A stretch of DNA of 64,000 nucleotides from an uncultured Desulfosarcina sp. (GCF_963668215.1 NZ_OY764190.1:4402001-4466000), one strand, 5' to 3'; shown: positions 1 to 9,804, numbered from the stretch's first letter. Numbers and translations are program-made. The notes: a model not told the origin generated them from the sequence alone.

Positions 1-372
1 GTCCCGGGAAATTTCGATGACGCGCACCGGAATCCCGTTTTCATCTCTCAACGCAACGTTGGCCGTGCAATGGAAACAGATGGTATGGCCGTCTTTATCG
101 ATGACCTCGGTGTTATGCTCATGAATGTTGCCATCGGCAAATGCGCGTTTGCTGATGCAGGGGGAAGGTTCGCAGGGCTTTGACCGATTGTGGAAGGCCT
201 GGTAGCATTTTTTGCCGATGATGTTTTTGCCGAATTTTTTTTTGGCGATGTCATTGGCCCAGACGATGTTCAGATCGGCGTCCATGATGCTGATGTGATC
301 GCCGATGGATTGCAGCATCGCAGCCAGTGTTCCGTCTTTTTCGCTTTCTATCATTCCGTTCGTATGGTCCAT
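1..372 (-). CDS. PAS-domain sensor protein, N-terminal part (runs off window)
   Basis: Reading the minus strand from ATG at 372 gives an open frame of 124 codons to the window edge. An AGGAG ribosome site lies about 7 nt upstream. The protein begins MDHTNGMIESEKDG and has a PAS core (IGDHISIMDADLNIVWAN) followed by a Cys-containing stretch, GKKCYQAFHNRSKPCEPSPC, at about residues 53-72. This Cys-rich PAS variant is familiar from Desulfobacterota histidine kinases and PAS/sigma-54 regulators. The effector domain lies outside the window, so whether this is a kinase, a regulator or a diguanylate cyclase cannot be told. It diverges from the hybrid kinase at 795. Confidence 0.8.
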   Translation of the reverse strand, partial: MDHTNGMIESEKDGTLAAMLQSIGDHISIMDADLNIVWANDIAKKKFGKNIIGKKCYQAFHNRSKPCEPSPCISKRAFADGNIHEHNTEVIDKDGHTICFHCTANVALRDENGIPVRVIEISRD

Positions 373-794
373 CGTCAATACTCCTGGGGGGTGCTATAGA
401 ACGCGCATATGCTTGGCAGGTACTGCCTGCATATATGATTCTTTCGGAAGAATCAATTGTTTTTGGATCTGACTTGTATGGCTTGGATTCTGGCGCTCAA
501 ATTTCGTTAAAGCCAAACTGCAGACTGCCGATATCTTTTTAAAATAAGGGAATTAAGATTCCACGACCAGGGAATGGGTTCCAATCGAATCATTGCGATG
601 GCAAGACCTATTTCTATGGTCATACCCATTTTTTGATTCATGTTCGCATACGAATCTTCAAGCCCATAGGGTAACTGACGATTCATAAAAAAAGCGATTT
701 AAAAACAATTAAACCGCTCCAATCGATAATTGACGGCTTGCGATAAATTTCTTCTGATACTGCATCTGATTTCGGGCGTTAAGTTACCGAGGGA
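373..794. other. Intergenic region between divergent sensor genes
   Basis: About 420 bp, AT-richer than the flanking genes and without a convincing reading frame. It must hold the promoters of the PAS protein (minus) and the hybrid kinase (plus). A TTGACG hexamer at about 729-734 could be a -35 element for the kinase, but no good -10 is found at the right distance. No strong hairpin or repeat was seen. Confidence 0.5.
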
Positions 795-3023
795 ATGGAA
801 GTGAACGTGGAAAAAATTGTATTGCAATCCGCCGGTTCATTATCTGTTGCCGTACTGGCACTGGTAATGATGATTCTTCAAGCAGCCTTCCTTTGTAAGA
901 AACCAAGATTCACGCTCTATGGCTGGAGCCTGGGAATTTCATTTTCGGCGATGCTCTATGCCATTGGCGTTTTCTTCGAATACAATTGCCCGCCGGGTCC
1001 GTTAAACCAATGGGCAGGCCGACTGGAATGGACGGCGATCGTTTTCCTGATTCACTTCTTATACGGATTTACATTCTGCTACTTTAAAATCAACGCCAGG
1101 CGTTATCACCAGATTGCCGGATGTTTTCATCTGTTTTTGATGTTTCTCATCTGGGGAACAGACCTCTTGATTGCCGACCGATTTGTAGCCCGCCATTTTA
1201 CGGGCCTGCCGCAGCCATACATCGAGCCGGATTTGGGTCCTTATGGGACTTTCTTCGTATTGTACGGTTTTTTATCGAGCTTGGGGGCGATCACGATTTG
1301 GCTGCGGTGCAAGGATCCTGGTGAGCATTATAAGGGGGCCTGCCTTTCTGGCATTGCCATCTGGACGCTGCTTGGCATCCATGACGGTATGGCCGCCCTG
1401 GGTGTGCCTTCATTTCAATATTTTATGGAATATGGTTTCTTTGTCTTCGCCCTTCTCGTACTTTGGATCGTTATCAGCAGGTTCTATGAAATCCTGTCCG
1501 AGGATAAATACCGTACGATTACCCGATTCGTAAATGACGGCATACTCGTGGTACAGAACGATACGGCTGTTTTCGAAAATCCTGCCTGCCGGTCTCTGCT
1601 CGGCAAATCGGCCGTCGGCTGGACCATTAAAGACTTCACGGCCATGATTGCCGAAAACGATAAAGAAAGGTTTTTAGAGTTTTACGAGACCTTCACGGAT
1701 CCTGCGGTCACCGAGAACTCGGTCACCGTGTGCATAGAAAGGGATGACGGCAGTCAATCCACAGTCGAAATCAATGCCAACGTGATTCATTATAAAACCG
1801 GTCCTGCAGTTCTGGCCGTTCTGCGAGACATCTCGGAACGCATACGAGAAGAGGAGGAACGCAAGAGAAGCGAAGAGAAGGTGGCGCGTCTGAAAAAGAT
1901 GGAGTCTCTTGGACTGCTGGCCGGCGGCGTGGCCCACGATTTGAACAATGTTCTTTCGGGAATCGTCAGCTATCCCGAACTGCTCCTCATGGAACTGCCC
2001 GAAGACAGCAAGCTCAGGGGGCCGATCCAGACGATTCAGGAATCCGGGAAGCGTGCGGCGGCTATTGTCAGTGAATTGCTGACCGTCGCCCGAGGTGCGG
2101 CCATTGAAAAGGAGGTGATGAACCTCAACCGGACCATCGAAGACTACGTCCGATCCCCGGAGCACAAGAAGCTGATGATGTTCCACCCGAAGGTCAGGGT
2201 GGAAACGAACCTGGAAACGCAACTTCTCAATATCAAGGGCTCACCGCTGCATTTTGGCAAAGCCGTGATGAATCTGGTATCCAACGCTGCAGAGGCCATC
2301 GAGGACCGCGGACGGGTGGTGATCTCCACCGCCAACCGCAGCCTGGATCATCCCGTCAAGGGTTATGGCAACATCCCCAAAGGAGACTATGTCGTCCTGA
2401 CCGTGGCTGACAACGGGCCGGGAATGGACCGGGAAACGCTGGATCGGATCTTCGAACCCTTTTATACCAAGAAAGTCATGGGCCGCAGTGGCACCGGTCT
2501 CGGCCTGACCCTGGTATGGAATGTGGTTCAGGACCACGGCGCTTATATCGACATCGTCAGCAGCGGTCAGGGCACCCGCTTCGATATATACTGCCATGTT
2601 ACCCGGGAGTTGCCGGCCGGCGAGATAAGTCCGTTTCAGATCGAGAACTTCACCGGAAAGGGGGAACGCATCCTGGTTGTGGACGATGTTAAAAGCCAGC
2701 GGGAAATCACCTGCCGGATTCTGGAGAAAATGGGCTACACAACAAGCAGTGTGTCGTCCGGAGAAGCAGCCGTCGAATATATCCGGGAATATGGCGTCGT
2801 CGATCTACTACTTCTGGATATGATCATGGACCCCGGGATAAACGGCCGGGAAACCTATGATCGGATCAAGGAAATCCAGCCAGACCAGAAGGCGATCATT
2901 TTAAGCGGTTTCGCCGAAACCGAGGAGGTTAAACGCGCCCTTGAGGCCGGTGCCGCCAAATACATCAAGAAACCCGTGATCATCAGTGAGTTGGGGCAGG
3001 CGATAAAGGACGTGTTATCTTAA
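795..3023 (+). CDS. Hybrid histidine kinase: 7TM sensor, PAS, HisKA, HATPase, receiver
   Basis: 742 residues. The first 230 residues hold about seven hydrophobic membrane segments, resembling the 7TM sensor region of membrane histidine kinases. A PAS-like domain follows (about 235-350), then a short charged coiled coil and a HisKA-like helix with the phospho-accepting His at 381 in GGVAHDLNN. The HATPase part shows the N box (NLVSNAAEA), G1 (DNGPGMD) and G2 (GTGLGL). A C-terminal receiver has its phospho-acceptor Asp at 675 in LLLDMIMD and Lys in YIKKP. With both kinase and receiver in one chain, it should autophosphorylate in trans and relay internally; the output partner is unknown. A GAGGGA ribosome site abuts the ATG. 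Its HisKA-receiver half is closely similar to that of the kinase at 3581. Confidence 0.92.
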   Translation: MEVNVEKIVLQSAGSLSVAVLALVMMILQAAFLCKKPRFTLYGWSLGISFSAMLYAIGVFFEYNCPPGPLNQWAGRLEWTAIVFLIHFLYGFTFCYFKINARRYHQIAGCFHLFLMFLIWGTDLLIADRFVARHFTGLPQPYIEPDLGPYGTFFVLYGFLSSLGAITIWLRCKDPGEHYKGACLSGIAIWTLLGIHDGMAALGVPSFQYFMEYGFFVFALLVLWIVISRFYEILSEDKYRTITRFVNDGILVVQNDTAVFENPACRSLLGKSAVGWTIKDFTAMIAENDKERFLEFYETFTDPAVTENSVTVCIERDDGSQSTVEINANVIHYKTGPAVLAVLRDISERIREEEERKRSEEKVARLKKMESLGLLAGGVAHDLNNVLSGIVSYPELLLMELPEDSKLRGPIQTIQESGKRAAAIVSELLTVARGAAIEKEVMNLNRTIEDYVRSPEHKKLMMFHPKVRVETNLETQLLNIKGSPLHFGKAVMNLVSNAAEAIEDRGRVVISTANRSLDHPVKGYGNIPKGDYVVLTVADNGPGMDRETLDRIFEPFYTKKVMGRSGTGLGLTLVWNVVQDHGAYIDIVSSGQGTRFDIYCHVTRELPAGEISPFQIENFTGKGERILVVDDVKSQREITCRILEKMGYTTSSVSSGEAAVEYIREYGVVDLLLLDMIMDPGINGRETYDRIKEIQPDQKAIILSGFAETEEVKRALEAGAAKYIKKPVIISELGQAIKDVLS

Positions 3024-3458
3024 TTCCCCTGTGCCGCCGTGATCGCCGGCCTCCACCCGGTCTGCCAGGTCCTGGGACATGGCGAAAGCACCAAAGGGGA
3101 AACCTCCGGCGATTCCTTTTGCCATGGTTAGGAAATCCGCCCGGGCCCCGGTTTCGCCGATGGCGAACATGGGACCGGTTCGGCAGAAACCGGTCTGGAT
3201 CTCGTCTACGATCAGCAGCGTGCCGTTGGCCCTGCAAAGCCGGGATACGGCCTCCAGGTACCCTTCCGACGGTATGCGAACGCCTCCCTCGTCCTGAACC
3301 GGTTCCACGATGACCGCCGCGACATCGTCGTCCAGGGTGCGTTGGATTGCTGCCGGGTCATCGAAGGGAACGAACAGATAACCGGGCATGAGCGGATTGA
3401 ACTTCTCGCGGTGCTTTGCCTGGCCCGTTGCCGATGCCATACGTGTAAAAGCGCCCAT
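3015..3458 (-). pseudogene. Class-III aminotransferase fragment (acetylornithine/ornithine aminotransferase type)
   Basis: A 147-codon minus-strand frame encodes only the middle of a PLP fold-type I, class-III aminotransferase: TGQAKHREKFNPLMPGY, then EPVQDEGGVRIPSEGYL, the PLP-pocket DEIQTGFCRTG, and the Lys region TMAKGIAGGFPFGA. Family members are about 390-450 residues, so the N-terminal third and the C-terminal third are missing. A stop codon (TGA) sits directly before the apparent ATG, and the C-terminus breaks off after GDHGGTGEL. The 3' end also overlaps the last codons of the hybrid kinase. This is a decayed remnant stranded between two kinases, not a working gene. Confidence 0.8.
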
Positions 3459-3580
3459 TCAAACTCCAAATAACCCGCCGATTTTCCTGGTTCATGTTTT
3501 ATGAAAAAGGCCGATACTAAAATCGATATGGTCCATCCGCTGATCGCCTCAATTACTGTGAGCTTAACGCGAGGAAAATC

Positions 3581-6500
3581 ATGATTCACTATCGGCCCGG
3601 CATCCGAGACAAGCTCATCGCGATTTTCATCGTTATCAAAGTACTGCCTCTTGTGGCCCTGGCATGGTTTGCCTGGGAGGCCGTGTCCCACCTGGCGCTA
3701 ACCGTTGAAGGGCAGGTGGGGGAGATGGTTTCCGAAAGCAGGACTGTTGTCGAACAGATTGGAAAGCTATCCACGGAAAACTCCATTCGGGCCCTGGATG
3801 TCAAAGCCAGGGAGTCGATCGAACGGTTGACAACGGACACCGCCAGGGCTGTGGCGGCTTTTTTGTATGATCGTGATCGGGACATCGCGTATGCCGCATC
3901 TCTAACCCCTTCCGAAGCGGCCTATCGGAAATTTCTGAGTCGCCACACCCGACCGGTAATCGATCATCACCCGTGGGTGATGGATGACACCGGCCAAGCC
4001 TGGATTCCTTCAGTGCGTGCAACAGCCGATGGACTTGAAGTTACATCGCAGAACCGGGACAACCGTACCGATTTTCACTATCGCTTTCCGCAAGAAGATG
4101 AAATCGTCCAGCACCGACCGCTATTTCTGGAGATGACGTTCATCGATCTTACCGGACATGAAAAGATCAAGGTGACCGCCTCAACGCGCATGGACAGCCG
4201 CTTGCGCGACATCAGCAGAAAGGAAAACACCTATTGCCGCGCGGAAACGTATTTTCGCGACCTGAAGAAGCTGAAGCCCGGCGATATCTACGTGTCCGAC
4301 GTGATCGGAGCCTACGTCAAGGGGCATCTGGTCGGCCCTTACACCAGGGCCAGGGCCAAGGCGCGGGGAATCCCCTTCGCTCCCGAATCGTCCGGATATG
4401 CCGGCAAAGAGAATCCTGTCGGCAAACGGTTTGAGGGCATTATCCGCTGGGCCGCGCCGGTGGAAAACAACGGGACGATAACCGGGTATGTCACACTGGC
4501 CCTTGACCATGTGCATGTGATGGAATTTACAGATCATATCATTCCGACAGAAGCGCGGTATTCCCCCATATCGGATGCCGGCAGCGGCAATTATGCATTT
4601 ATGTGGGATTACCTGGGCCGCTGCATCTCCCATCCCCGGGATTATTTTATTGTCGGATACGATCCCTCCACGGGAGAACATGCCGTACCGTGGCTCGACG
4701 AGGAGTTATACACCCGCTGGCAGGAGAGTAAATTGCCGATCCACCGGTTCCTGGAACATGCGCCCCGATTCAAGATGCAGTCTCTGGGAAAGAAACCGGC
4801 GGCGCCGCTGACGAAAGCGGGCTTGATCGCTCTGGACGGACGGTTTCTCAATTTTGCCCCTCAGTGTTCCGGATGGCACAATTTGACCCGGGATGGCGGA
4901 TCGGGCTCGTTTCTGATTTATTGGAGCGGCTTGTGGAAATTGACAACCGCCGCGGCGATCCCCTATTTCACAGGCCGATATGGAGAGCACCCCCGGGGAT
5001 TCGGATATGTGACCATTGGCGCCAATGTGGACGAGTTTCACCGGGCCGCCAATCGGACAGCCCGGGAAATCGAAGCCATCGAAAAGACATACCAGTCAAG
5101 CCTGAAAGCTAAATCGGAGCGTAACAAAGCCTCGATGGCGAGCACCTTGAAGGATACGGCCAGAGACCTCGGGCTTTATACCTCGCTGATGATCGTCGTC
5201 GTCATTTTTATTGCCATATGGATGGCGGCCACCCTTACCGGGAAAATCACCGGCATGATCCAGGGAATTGGGCGTTTTCAAAGGGGGGAGCGGGGGCATC
5301 GCCTGGAAAGAAAATCCTCGGATGAGATGGGACAGCTGGCTCAGGCGTTCAACGATATGGCCGATAGCGTGGCGCAATCCATAGAAGAGATTCAGGCCGC
5401 CAAGGTGGCTGCTGAAAAGGCCAATGTGCTGTTGCAGGAAGAAATTGAAGAGCGCGAGAGAGCAGAGCAGGCGCTTGCCCGGCATCGTGACCATCTGGAG
5501 GAGCGGGTCAAGGAAAGGACCCTGACACTGGAAAAAGAGATCTCGGAGCGCAAAACAATTGAAAAGGTCCTCCAGGAAAGTGAAAGACGCCTCCGAAAAC
5601 AGAACGACAGCCTTGTCAGGCTGGCCAAAAACGAATCGATTTACCTGGGCAACGTCAACGATGCCTTGCGGCTTATCGTGAAAACCGCTGCCCAGACGAT
5701 GGGTGTGGAACGGTGCGGTGTGTGGATGTTCGATCGGAGCCACAAAAAAATTGAACTGCTGGCGTGCTATTCCTTGAGTTCGGGATCTTACTCCAGTGGG
5801 GGTGAGTTGCTGGCGGAAGATAATCCCGTCTATTTCGAAGCCCTCGATCGCGACCGGGTGATCTGTGCACCGGATGCCTATAATGATCCCAGAACAAAAG
5901 AGTTCGCTGTGCGTTACCTGTCGGAGTACAATATTTACTCCATGCTGGACGTGAGCATATTGGTTCATGGCAAGGTCGTGGGCGTTGTTTGCGTCGAACA
6001 GATGGGCGAGAAAAGGCAGTGGCAGATCGATGGGATTCAATTTGTCAGCTCCATCTCGGATCTGGTTGCGCTGGCGTTAAATGCCTCCGAGCGCAGGCAG
6101 GCGGAAACGGAAAAGAAACAGTTGGAGTATCGCCTCCACCGCGCTGAAAAGATGGAAGCCATTGGCACGCTGGCAGGCGGCGTGGCCCACGATCTGAACA
6201 ACATTCTTTCGGGAATCGTCAGCTATCCCGAACTGCTGCTCATGAAATTGCCCGCCGACAGCGATATGAAAAAGCCGATCGGGACGATATTGAATGCCGG
6301 TAAACGCGCTGCTGCGATCGTACAGGACCTGCTGACCCTGGCGAGAAGAGGGGTTGTTGTAACGGAAACCGTAAACTTGAATACCATCGTTTCAGACCAT
6401 CTGGACAGCCCCGAACACAGTAAACTCCTGTCGTTTCATTCGTCGGTGACGATCCAGACCGACCTCGATCCGAATTTGATGAATATTTCCGGATCTCCCG

Positions 6501-7282
6501 TTCATCTTTCCAAAACGGTGATGAACCTGATATCCAATTCGGCCGAGGCAATGCCGAAGGGCGGATCTATTGTCATATCCACGCAAAACAGGTATGTCGA
6601 CCTGCCGGTCAGGGGGTACAGCGAGGTTGCCGAAGGCGATTATGCCGTTCTCACCGTTGCCGATACGGGTGTGGGCATTTCGCCCGACGATCTAAGCCGC
6701 ATTTTCGAACCCTTCTACACCAAAAAGAAGATGGGCCGGAGCGGCACGGGGCTCGGTATGGCTGTCGTGTGGGGAACGGTGGATGACCACAAAGGCTATA
6801 TTGACGTCGAGAGCAGTGAGGGAACCGGAACCCGGTTTACGCTTTACTTTCCGATAACCCGCGACACCATCGAAAAGGAGCGTCACGACCCGTTGACAAT
6901 CGCGGATTTGCGAGGAGACGGGGAAGCGATTCTGGTTGTCGACGATGTAGAACAGCAGCGGGTTATTGCCTCGATGATTCTGACCGAACTCGGCTATCGG
7001 GCCACAGCCGTATCCAGCGGCGAAAAGGCCGTCGAATACCTGTCTTCTCATTCGGTCGATCTGATTGTCCTGGATATGATTATGGACCCGGGTATGGATG
7101 GCCTTGACACCTATCGAAAGATAATCGGTTCTCATCCGGGTCAAAAGGCCATTGTTGCCAGTGGCTACTCCGAAACTCAGCGGGTTCGAAAGGTGCTGAA
7201 GCTGGGTGTGGGGCAGTATTTGAAAAAGCCGTACTCCCTGGAACAACTTGGCAAGGCGGTGAAGGTCGAACTCAAAAAATGA
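3581..7282 (+). CDS. Hybrid histidine kinase: Cache-like sensor, HAMP, GAF, HisKA, HATPase, receiver
   Basis: 1233 residues. One membrane segment near 11-35 and a second near 528-550 bracket a roughly 490-residue extracytoplasmic region that is probably a Cache-type ligand-binding domain. A HAMP linker follows (about 550-605), then a long coiled coil rich in Glu/Arg (about 605-690) and a GAF domain (about 690-840). The HisKA His is at 870 in GGVAHDLNN. The HATPase shows NLISNSAEA, DTGVGI and GTGLGM, and the receiver Asp is at 1165 in VLDMIMD. A GAGG ribosome site precedes the ATG. The HisKA-receiver block matches the kinase at 795 nearly motif for motif (LSGIVSYPELLLM in both), so the two are likely duplicated kinase cores carrying different sensors. 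Confidence 0.92.
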   Translation: MIHYRPGIRDKLIAIFIVIKVLPLVALAWFAWEAVSHLALTVEGQVGEMVSESRTVVEQIGKLSTENSIRALDVKARESIERLTTDTARAVAAFLYDRDRDIAYAASLTPSEAAYRKFLSRHTRPVIDHHPWVMDDTGQAWIPSVRATADGLEVTSQNRDNRTDFHYRFPQEDEIVQHRPLFLEMTFIDLTGHEKIKVTASTRMDSRLRDISRKENTYCRAETYFRDLKKLKPGDIYVSDVIGAYVKGHLVGPYTRARAKARGIPFAPESSGYAGKENPVGKRFEGIIRWAAPVENNGTITGYVTLALDHVHVMEFTDHIIPTEARYSPISDAGSGNYAFMWDYLGRCISHPRDYFIVGYDPSTGEHAVPWLDEELYTRWQESKLPIHRFLEHAPRFKMQSLGKKPAAPLTKAGLIALDGRFLNFAPQCSGWHNLTRDGGSGSFLIYWSGLWKLTTAAAIPYFTGRYGEHPRGFGYVTIGANVDEFHRAANRTAREIEAIEKTYQSSLKAKSERNKASMASTLKDTARDLGLYTSLMIVVVIFIAIWMAATLTGKITGMIQGIGRFQRGERGHRLERKSSDEMGQLAQAFNDMADSVAQSIEEIQAAKVAAEKANVLLQEEIEERERAEQALARHRDHLEERVKERTLTLEKEISERKTIEKVLQESERRLRKQNDSLVRLAKNESIYLGNVNDALRLIVKTAAQTMGVERCGVWMFDRSHKKIELLACYSLSSGSYSSGGELLAEDNPVYFEALDRDRVICAPDAYNDPRTKEFAVRYLSEYNIYSMLDVSILVHGKVVGVVCVEQMGEKRQWQIDGIQFVSSISDLVALALNASERRQAETEKKQLEYRLHRAEKMEAIGTLAGGVAHDLNNILSGIVSYPELLLMKLPADSDMKKPIGTILNAGKRAAAIVQDLLTLARRGVVVTETVNLNTIVSDHLDSPEHSKLLSFHSSVTIQTDLDPNLMNISGSPVHLSKTVMNLISNSAEAMPKGGSIVISTQNRYVDLPVRGYSEVAEGDYAVLTVADTGVGISPDDLSRIFEPFYTKKKMGRSGTGLGMAVVWGTVDDHKGYIDVESSEGTGTRFTLYFPITRDTIEKERHDPLTIADLRGDGEAILVVDDVEQQRVIASMILTELGYRATAVSSGEKAVEYLSSHSVDLIVLDMIMDPGMDGLDTYRKIIGSHPGQKAIVASGYSETQRVRKVLKLGVGQYLKKPYSLEQLGKAVKVELKK

Positions 7283-7352
7283 ACAGGCGCACTTAGCCAT
7301 AACAGCAATTTTTTACAAGCGTTCGAATTCGTTTCGTGTTAAGCGTGGAACC

Positions 7353-8177
7353 ATGAAAGCGACGAAAGATGTGATTTTCTGGCGGGATCCGCAGATCGCC
7401 GACCTGGAAATCTGCCAGGTGACCGCCAGCAGCCATGTGTTCCCGAATCATGCCCATGACGGCATTTATGCCGTCGGCATGATGATGGCAGGCGGTGCGT
7501 ACTGCCTCGGGCCGGAAAAATCGTATTCATTGGTGTCGCCAGGGCAGATTGCCCTGATCAATCCCTGCCAGATTCACTCCGGCGTGCCTGCCTGCGGCAG
7601 ACAGACATATCGCATGATCTATTTCAACATGAAAAAGATGGCTGCGGCTGCCGCCGAAATAACAGGAAAGCCGGGGGCCATGCCGGAATTCGCATGCATG
7701 GTGGTTGGGGACCCGCTTTTGTGGAAACGCCTGCAGCGGCTCTGTCGGGTGATTCAGGGGCCTGCCGGCCAATTGGAAAAAGATACTGCCGTCATGGATG
7801 CCATGGCCCATTTCGTGACCCACTACGGCAATGTCAAGCCTGCCCGCACCGCCTCCCGCGGGGACGACGTCTCCATGAGGCGCGCCAGGGACTATCTGTC
7901 CGCAGACCTCGACTGCAAGCTCTCTCTTAAAGATGCCGCCCGGAACGCGGGATTGAGCCGCTACCATTTTCTGCGGGTCTTCAAACGCGAAACCGGGTTC
8001 CCTCCTCACCTTTTTCGCACCTTGCGGCGGATCGACCGGGCCCGGCAATTGCTGCGCAAGGGCCTGGCGCCCGCACAGACCGCCCTGGCCGTGGGATTTT
8101 CCGATCAGAGCCATTTCAGCAACACCTTTCGCAAGTATACCGGAGCTACCCCCGGGCAATACCTCTCCCAATCCTGA
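7353..8177 (+). CDS. AraC-family transcriptional regulator
   Basis: 274 residues. The N-terminal half is an AraC-type cupin ligand-binding domain (HAHDGIYAVGMMMAGGAYCL, then the CQIHSGVP turn). The C-terminal 100 residues carry the two AraC helix-turn-helix motifs: SLKDAARNAGLSRYHFLRVFK and the signature TALAVGFSDQSHFSNTFRKYTGATPGQY. It probably senses a small molecule and controls a nearby promoter. The EamA exporter at 8428 is the natural candidate target, because AraC regulators of this type are often next to EamA or LysE exporters. The stop codon overlaps the left arm of a palindromic repeat. Confidence 0.93.
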   Translation: MKATKDVIFWRDPQIADLEICQVTASSHVFPNHAHDGIYAVGMMMAGGAYCLGPEKSYSLVSPGQIALINPCQIHSGVPACGRQTYRMIYFNMKKMAAAAAEITGKPGAMPEFACMVVGDPLLWKRLQRLCRVIQGPAGQLEKDTAVMDAMAHFVTHYGNVKPARTASRGDDVSMRRARDYLSADLDCKLSLKDAARNAGLSRYHFLRVFKRETGFPPHLFRTLRRIDRARQLLRKGLAPAQTALAVGFSDQSHFSNTFRKYTGATPGQYLSQS

Positions 8178-8298
8178 CGGACTCGTAAAAAGGCCGATAT
8201 CGGCGTTACGCGTATCCTTCGTCACTGCGACGTACCATAAGTACGCCTCATTCCTCAGGATTCGCAAGCCTTGATCTCGGCCTTTTTACGAGTCCGTC
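8176..8298. repeat. MITE/REP-like palindromic element, 123 bp
   Basis: A perfect 22-bp inverted repeat has arms at 8176-8197 (begins GACGGACTCGTAAAAAGG) and 8277-8298 (ends TTTTTACGAGTCCGTC). The interior is itself an imperfect palindrome centred on GTACCATAAGTAC, so the whole element could fold into one long hairpin. It starts inside the stop codon of the AraC gene and may act as its terminator. The same TTTTTACG-type core recurs partially just downstream (about 8311-8345). The structure is that of a non-autonomous mobile palindrome; genome copy number cannot be known from one window. Confidence 0.8.
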
Positions 8299-8427
8299 GA
8301 AAATGCAGCTTTTTACGGTTTCATCAATCCTGACGGCAGCGTAAAAAAGCAACATTCTACAATCGTTCCTCATGGCTGCATGATACTCCTTTTTCAGGAT
8401 GGAATTTATTCAGAAAAAGGAAATTAT

Positions 8428-9357
8428 ATGAAAGCAGCATCGACGGAAAAGGCCCTGGCCCGCAGCACCGGGGCTTTTATCGACATCCAGCCGGTTCTGC
8501 CCGTTGCGGCCCTGCTGGCTGCGGTCGGATTGTGGGGCGGTTCCTTTGCCGCCATGCGGATGGCGGTGCAGGCGATGCACCCGCTTTCCGTGGTCTGGCT
8601 GCGCATGATCATTGCACTGGCGATGATCATGCCCTTTGCCGGCCGTCTGAAAACGGTAACCTACCGTCGGGGGGACTGGAAACGCCTGGCGCCCATGGTG
8701 CTGCTGCAGCCCTGCCTTTACTTTCTGCTGGAATCCAACGCCCTGCGATATACGACCTCATCCCAGGCCGGTGTCATCAGCGCCCTGGTGCCGCTTCTGG
8801 TGGCTGCGGGCGCCTGGCTTATGCTGGGGGAGCCGGTGGGCAAGGCGACATTTGCCGGCCTTTTCATGTCGGTCGCCGGCGTTATTGCCCTGAGCCTTTC
8901 GGGATCGGGCAGCGCTTCGGCGCCCAACCCGCTGCTGGGCAACGGTCTGGAACTGATCGCCATGGCCAGTGCGGCCATGAACATGATTCTGGTCAAACAG
9001 CTTAGCGGGCGCTACAGTCCCTGGCTGCTGACCGGCCTCCAGGTGCTTGCCGGAAGCCTGTTTTTCTCGCCGGGTCTGATTTTGCTGTTCATGGGGGAGG
9101 GTATCTGCTGGACGGTGCCCCTGGTGTTCGCCATTCTGTTTCTCGGGGTGCTGGTTACGCTGGGGGCTTTCGGGCTTTACAACTGGGCGATGAGCCGCCT
9201 TCCGGCGTCACGGGCGTCGGCCTTCATCAACCTGGTGCCGGTAACGGCCGTGGCCATCGGCTGGCTGGCCATGGGAGAGTCGTTGAACGGGCTGCAAAGT
9301 GCGGCTGCCGTGGCGGTCATCGTCGGGGTGGGGATCAGCCAAAAGAAGATGCGTTGA
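8428..9357 (+). CDS. EamA/DMT-family transporter
   Basis: 309 residues from ATG at 8428, preceded by AAAGGAAA. An in-frame ATG 48 nt upstream has no ribosome site and would add a non-hydrophobic tail. Ten hydrophobic segments are arranged as two EamA repeats: the first has LWGGSFAAMRMAV and ALRYTTSSQAGVISALVPLLVA, the second has NLVPVTAVAIGWLAMGE. The family exports metabolites or drugs across the inner membrane; the substrate cannot be predicted. It follows an AraC regulator with only a palindromic repeat between them, suggesting they form a regulator-exporter pair. Confidence 0.9.
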   Translation: MKAASTEKALARSTGAFIDIQPVLPVAALLAAVGLWGGSFAAMRMAVQAMHPLSVVWLRMIIALAMIMPFAGRLKTVTYRRGDWKRLAPMVLLQPCLYFLLESNALRYTTSSQAGVISALVPLLVAAGAWLMLGEPVGKATFAGLFMSVAGVIALSLSGSGSASAPNPLLGNGLELIAMASAAMNMILVKQLSGRYSPWLLTGLQVLAGSLFFSPGLILLFMGEGICWTVPLVFAILFLGVLVTLGAFGLYNWAMSRLPASRASAFINLVPVTAVAIGWLAMGESLNGLQSAAAVAVIVGVGISQKKMR

Positions 9358-9407
9358 TCCTGCGCGTTCGGAAAACGTTTCCAATGCCGGCAATCCGGCC
9401 GCGCATG

Positions 9408-9692
9408 CTAATCCCCGTTCACCCGTTGCCGCAGCTTTCCGGAACATTTGAACGTCACCACCCGTCGGGCCGGCAGGATGGCATCTTCGCCGGTCGCAGG
9501 ATTTCTCCCCTTTCTCTTTTTTTTGTCTCTTACACAGAATTTGCCAAAGCCTGAAACAAGGACATCTTCACCGGATTCCATGGTCGACTTCATGATTTCC
9601 AGCAACGTCTCTGTGATTTCCTTGGAACGATTTTTAGCAAAACCGAGCTGGTTCTGAATCTGATCGACGATCTCGTTTTTCGTTAACGTCAT
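9408..9692 (-). CDS. Integration host factor / HU-family DNA-binding protein
   Basis: 94 residues, the normal IHF/HU length. It opens with LTKNEIVDQIQNQLGF, followed by the dimerisation helices. The DNA-binding beta-arm region SGFGKFCVRDKKKRKGRNPATGED contains the RNPATGE signature with the minor-groove intercalating Pro. The tail VTFKCSGKLRQRVNG fits the IHF-alpha side of the family. It bends DNA and takes part in sigma-54 promoter activation and nucleoid structure. The gene stands alone, divergent from the methyltransferase. A second, closely similar copy lies at 62083. Confidence 0.93.
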   Translation of the reverse strand: MTLTKNEIVDQIQNQLGFAKNRSKEITETLLEIMKSTMESGEDVLVSGFGKFCVRDKKKRKGRNPATGEDAILPARRVVTFKCSGKLRQRVNGD

Positions 9693-9804
9693 TCGGTGCC
9701 CCGTTGTTTAAGGAAAATGGATTCAAGGAAATGAAGGGAAGGATAAAAATAGACTCGCAAATATTCTAATTGGTGTCAAGGGGTTGGTAAAGATTTGATG
9801 TCGG

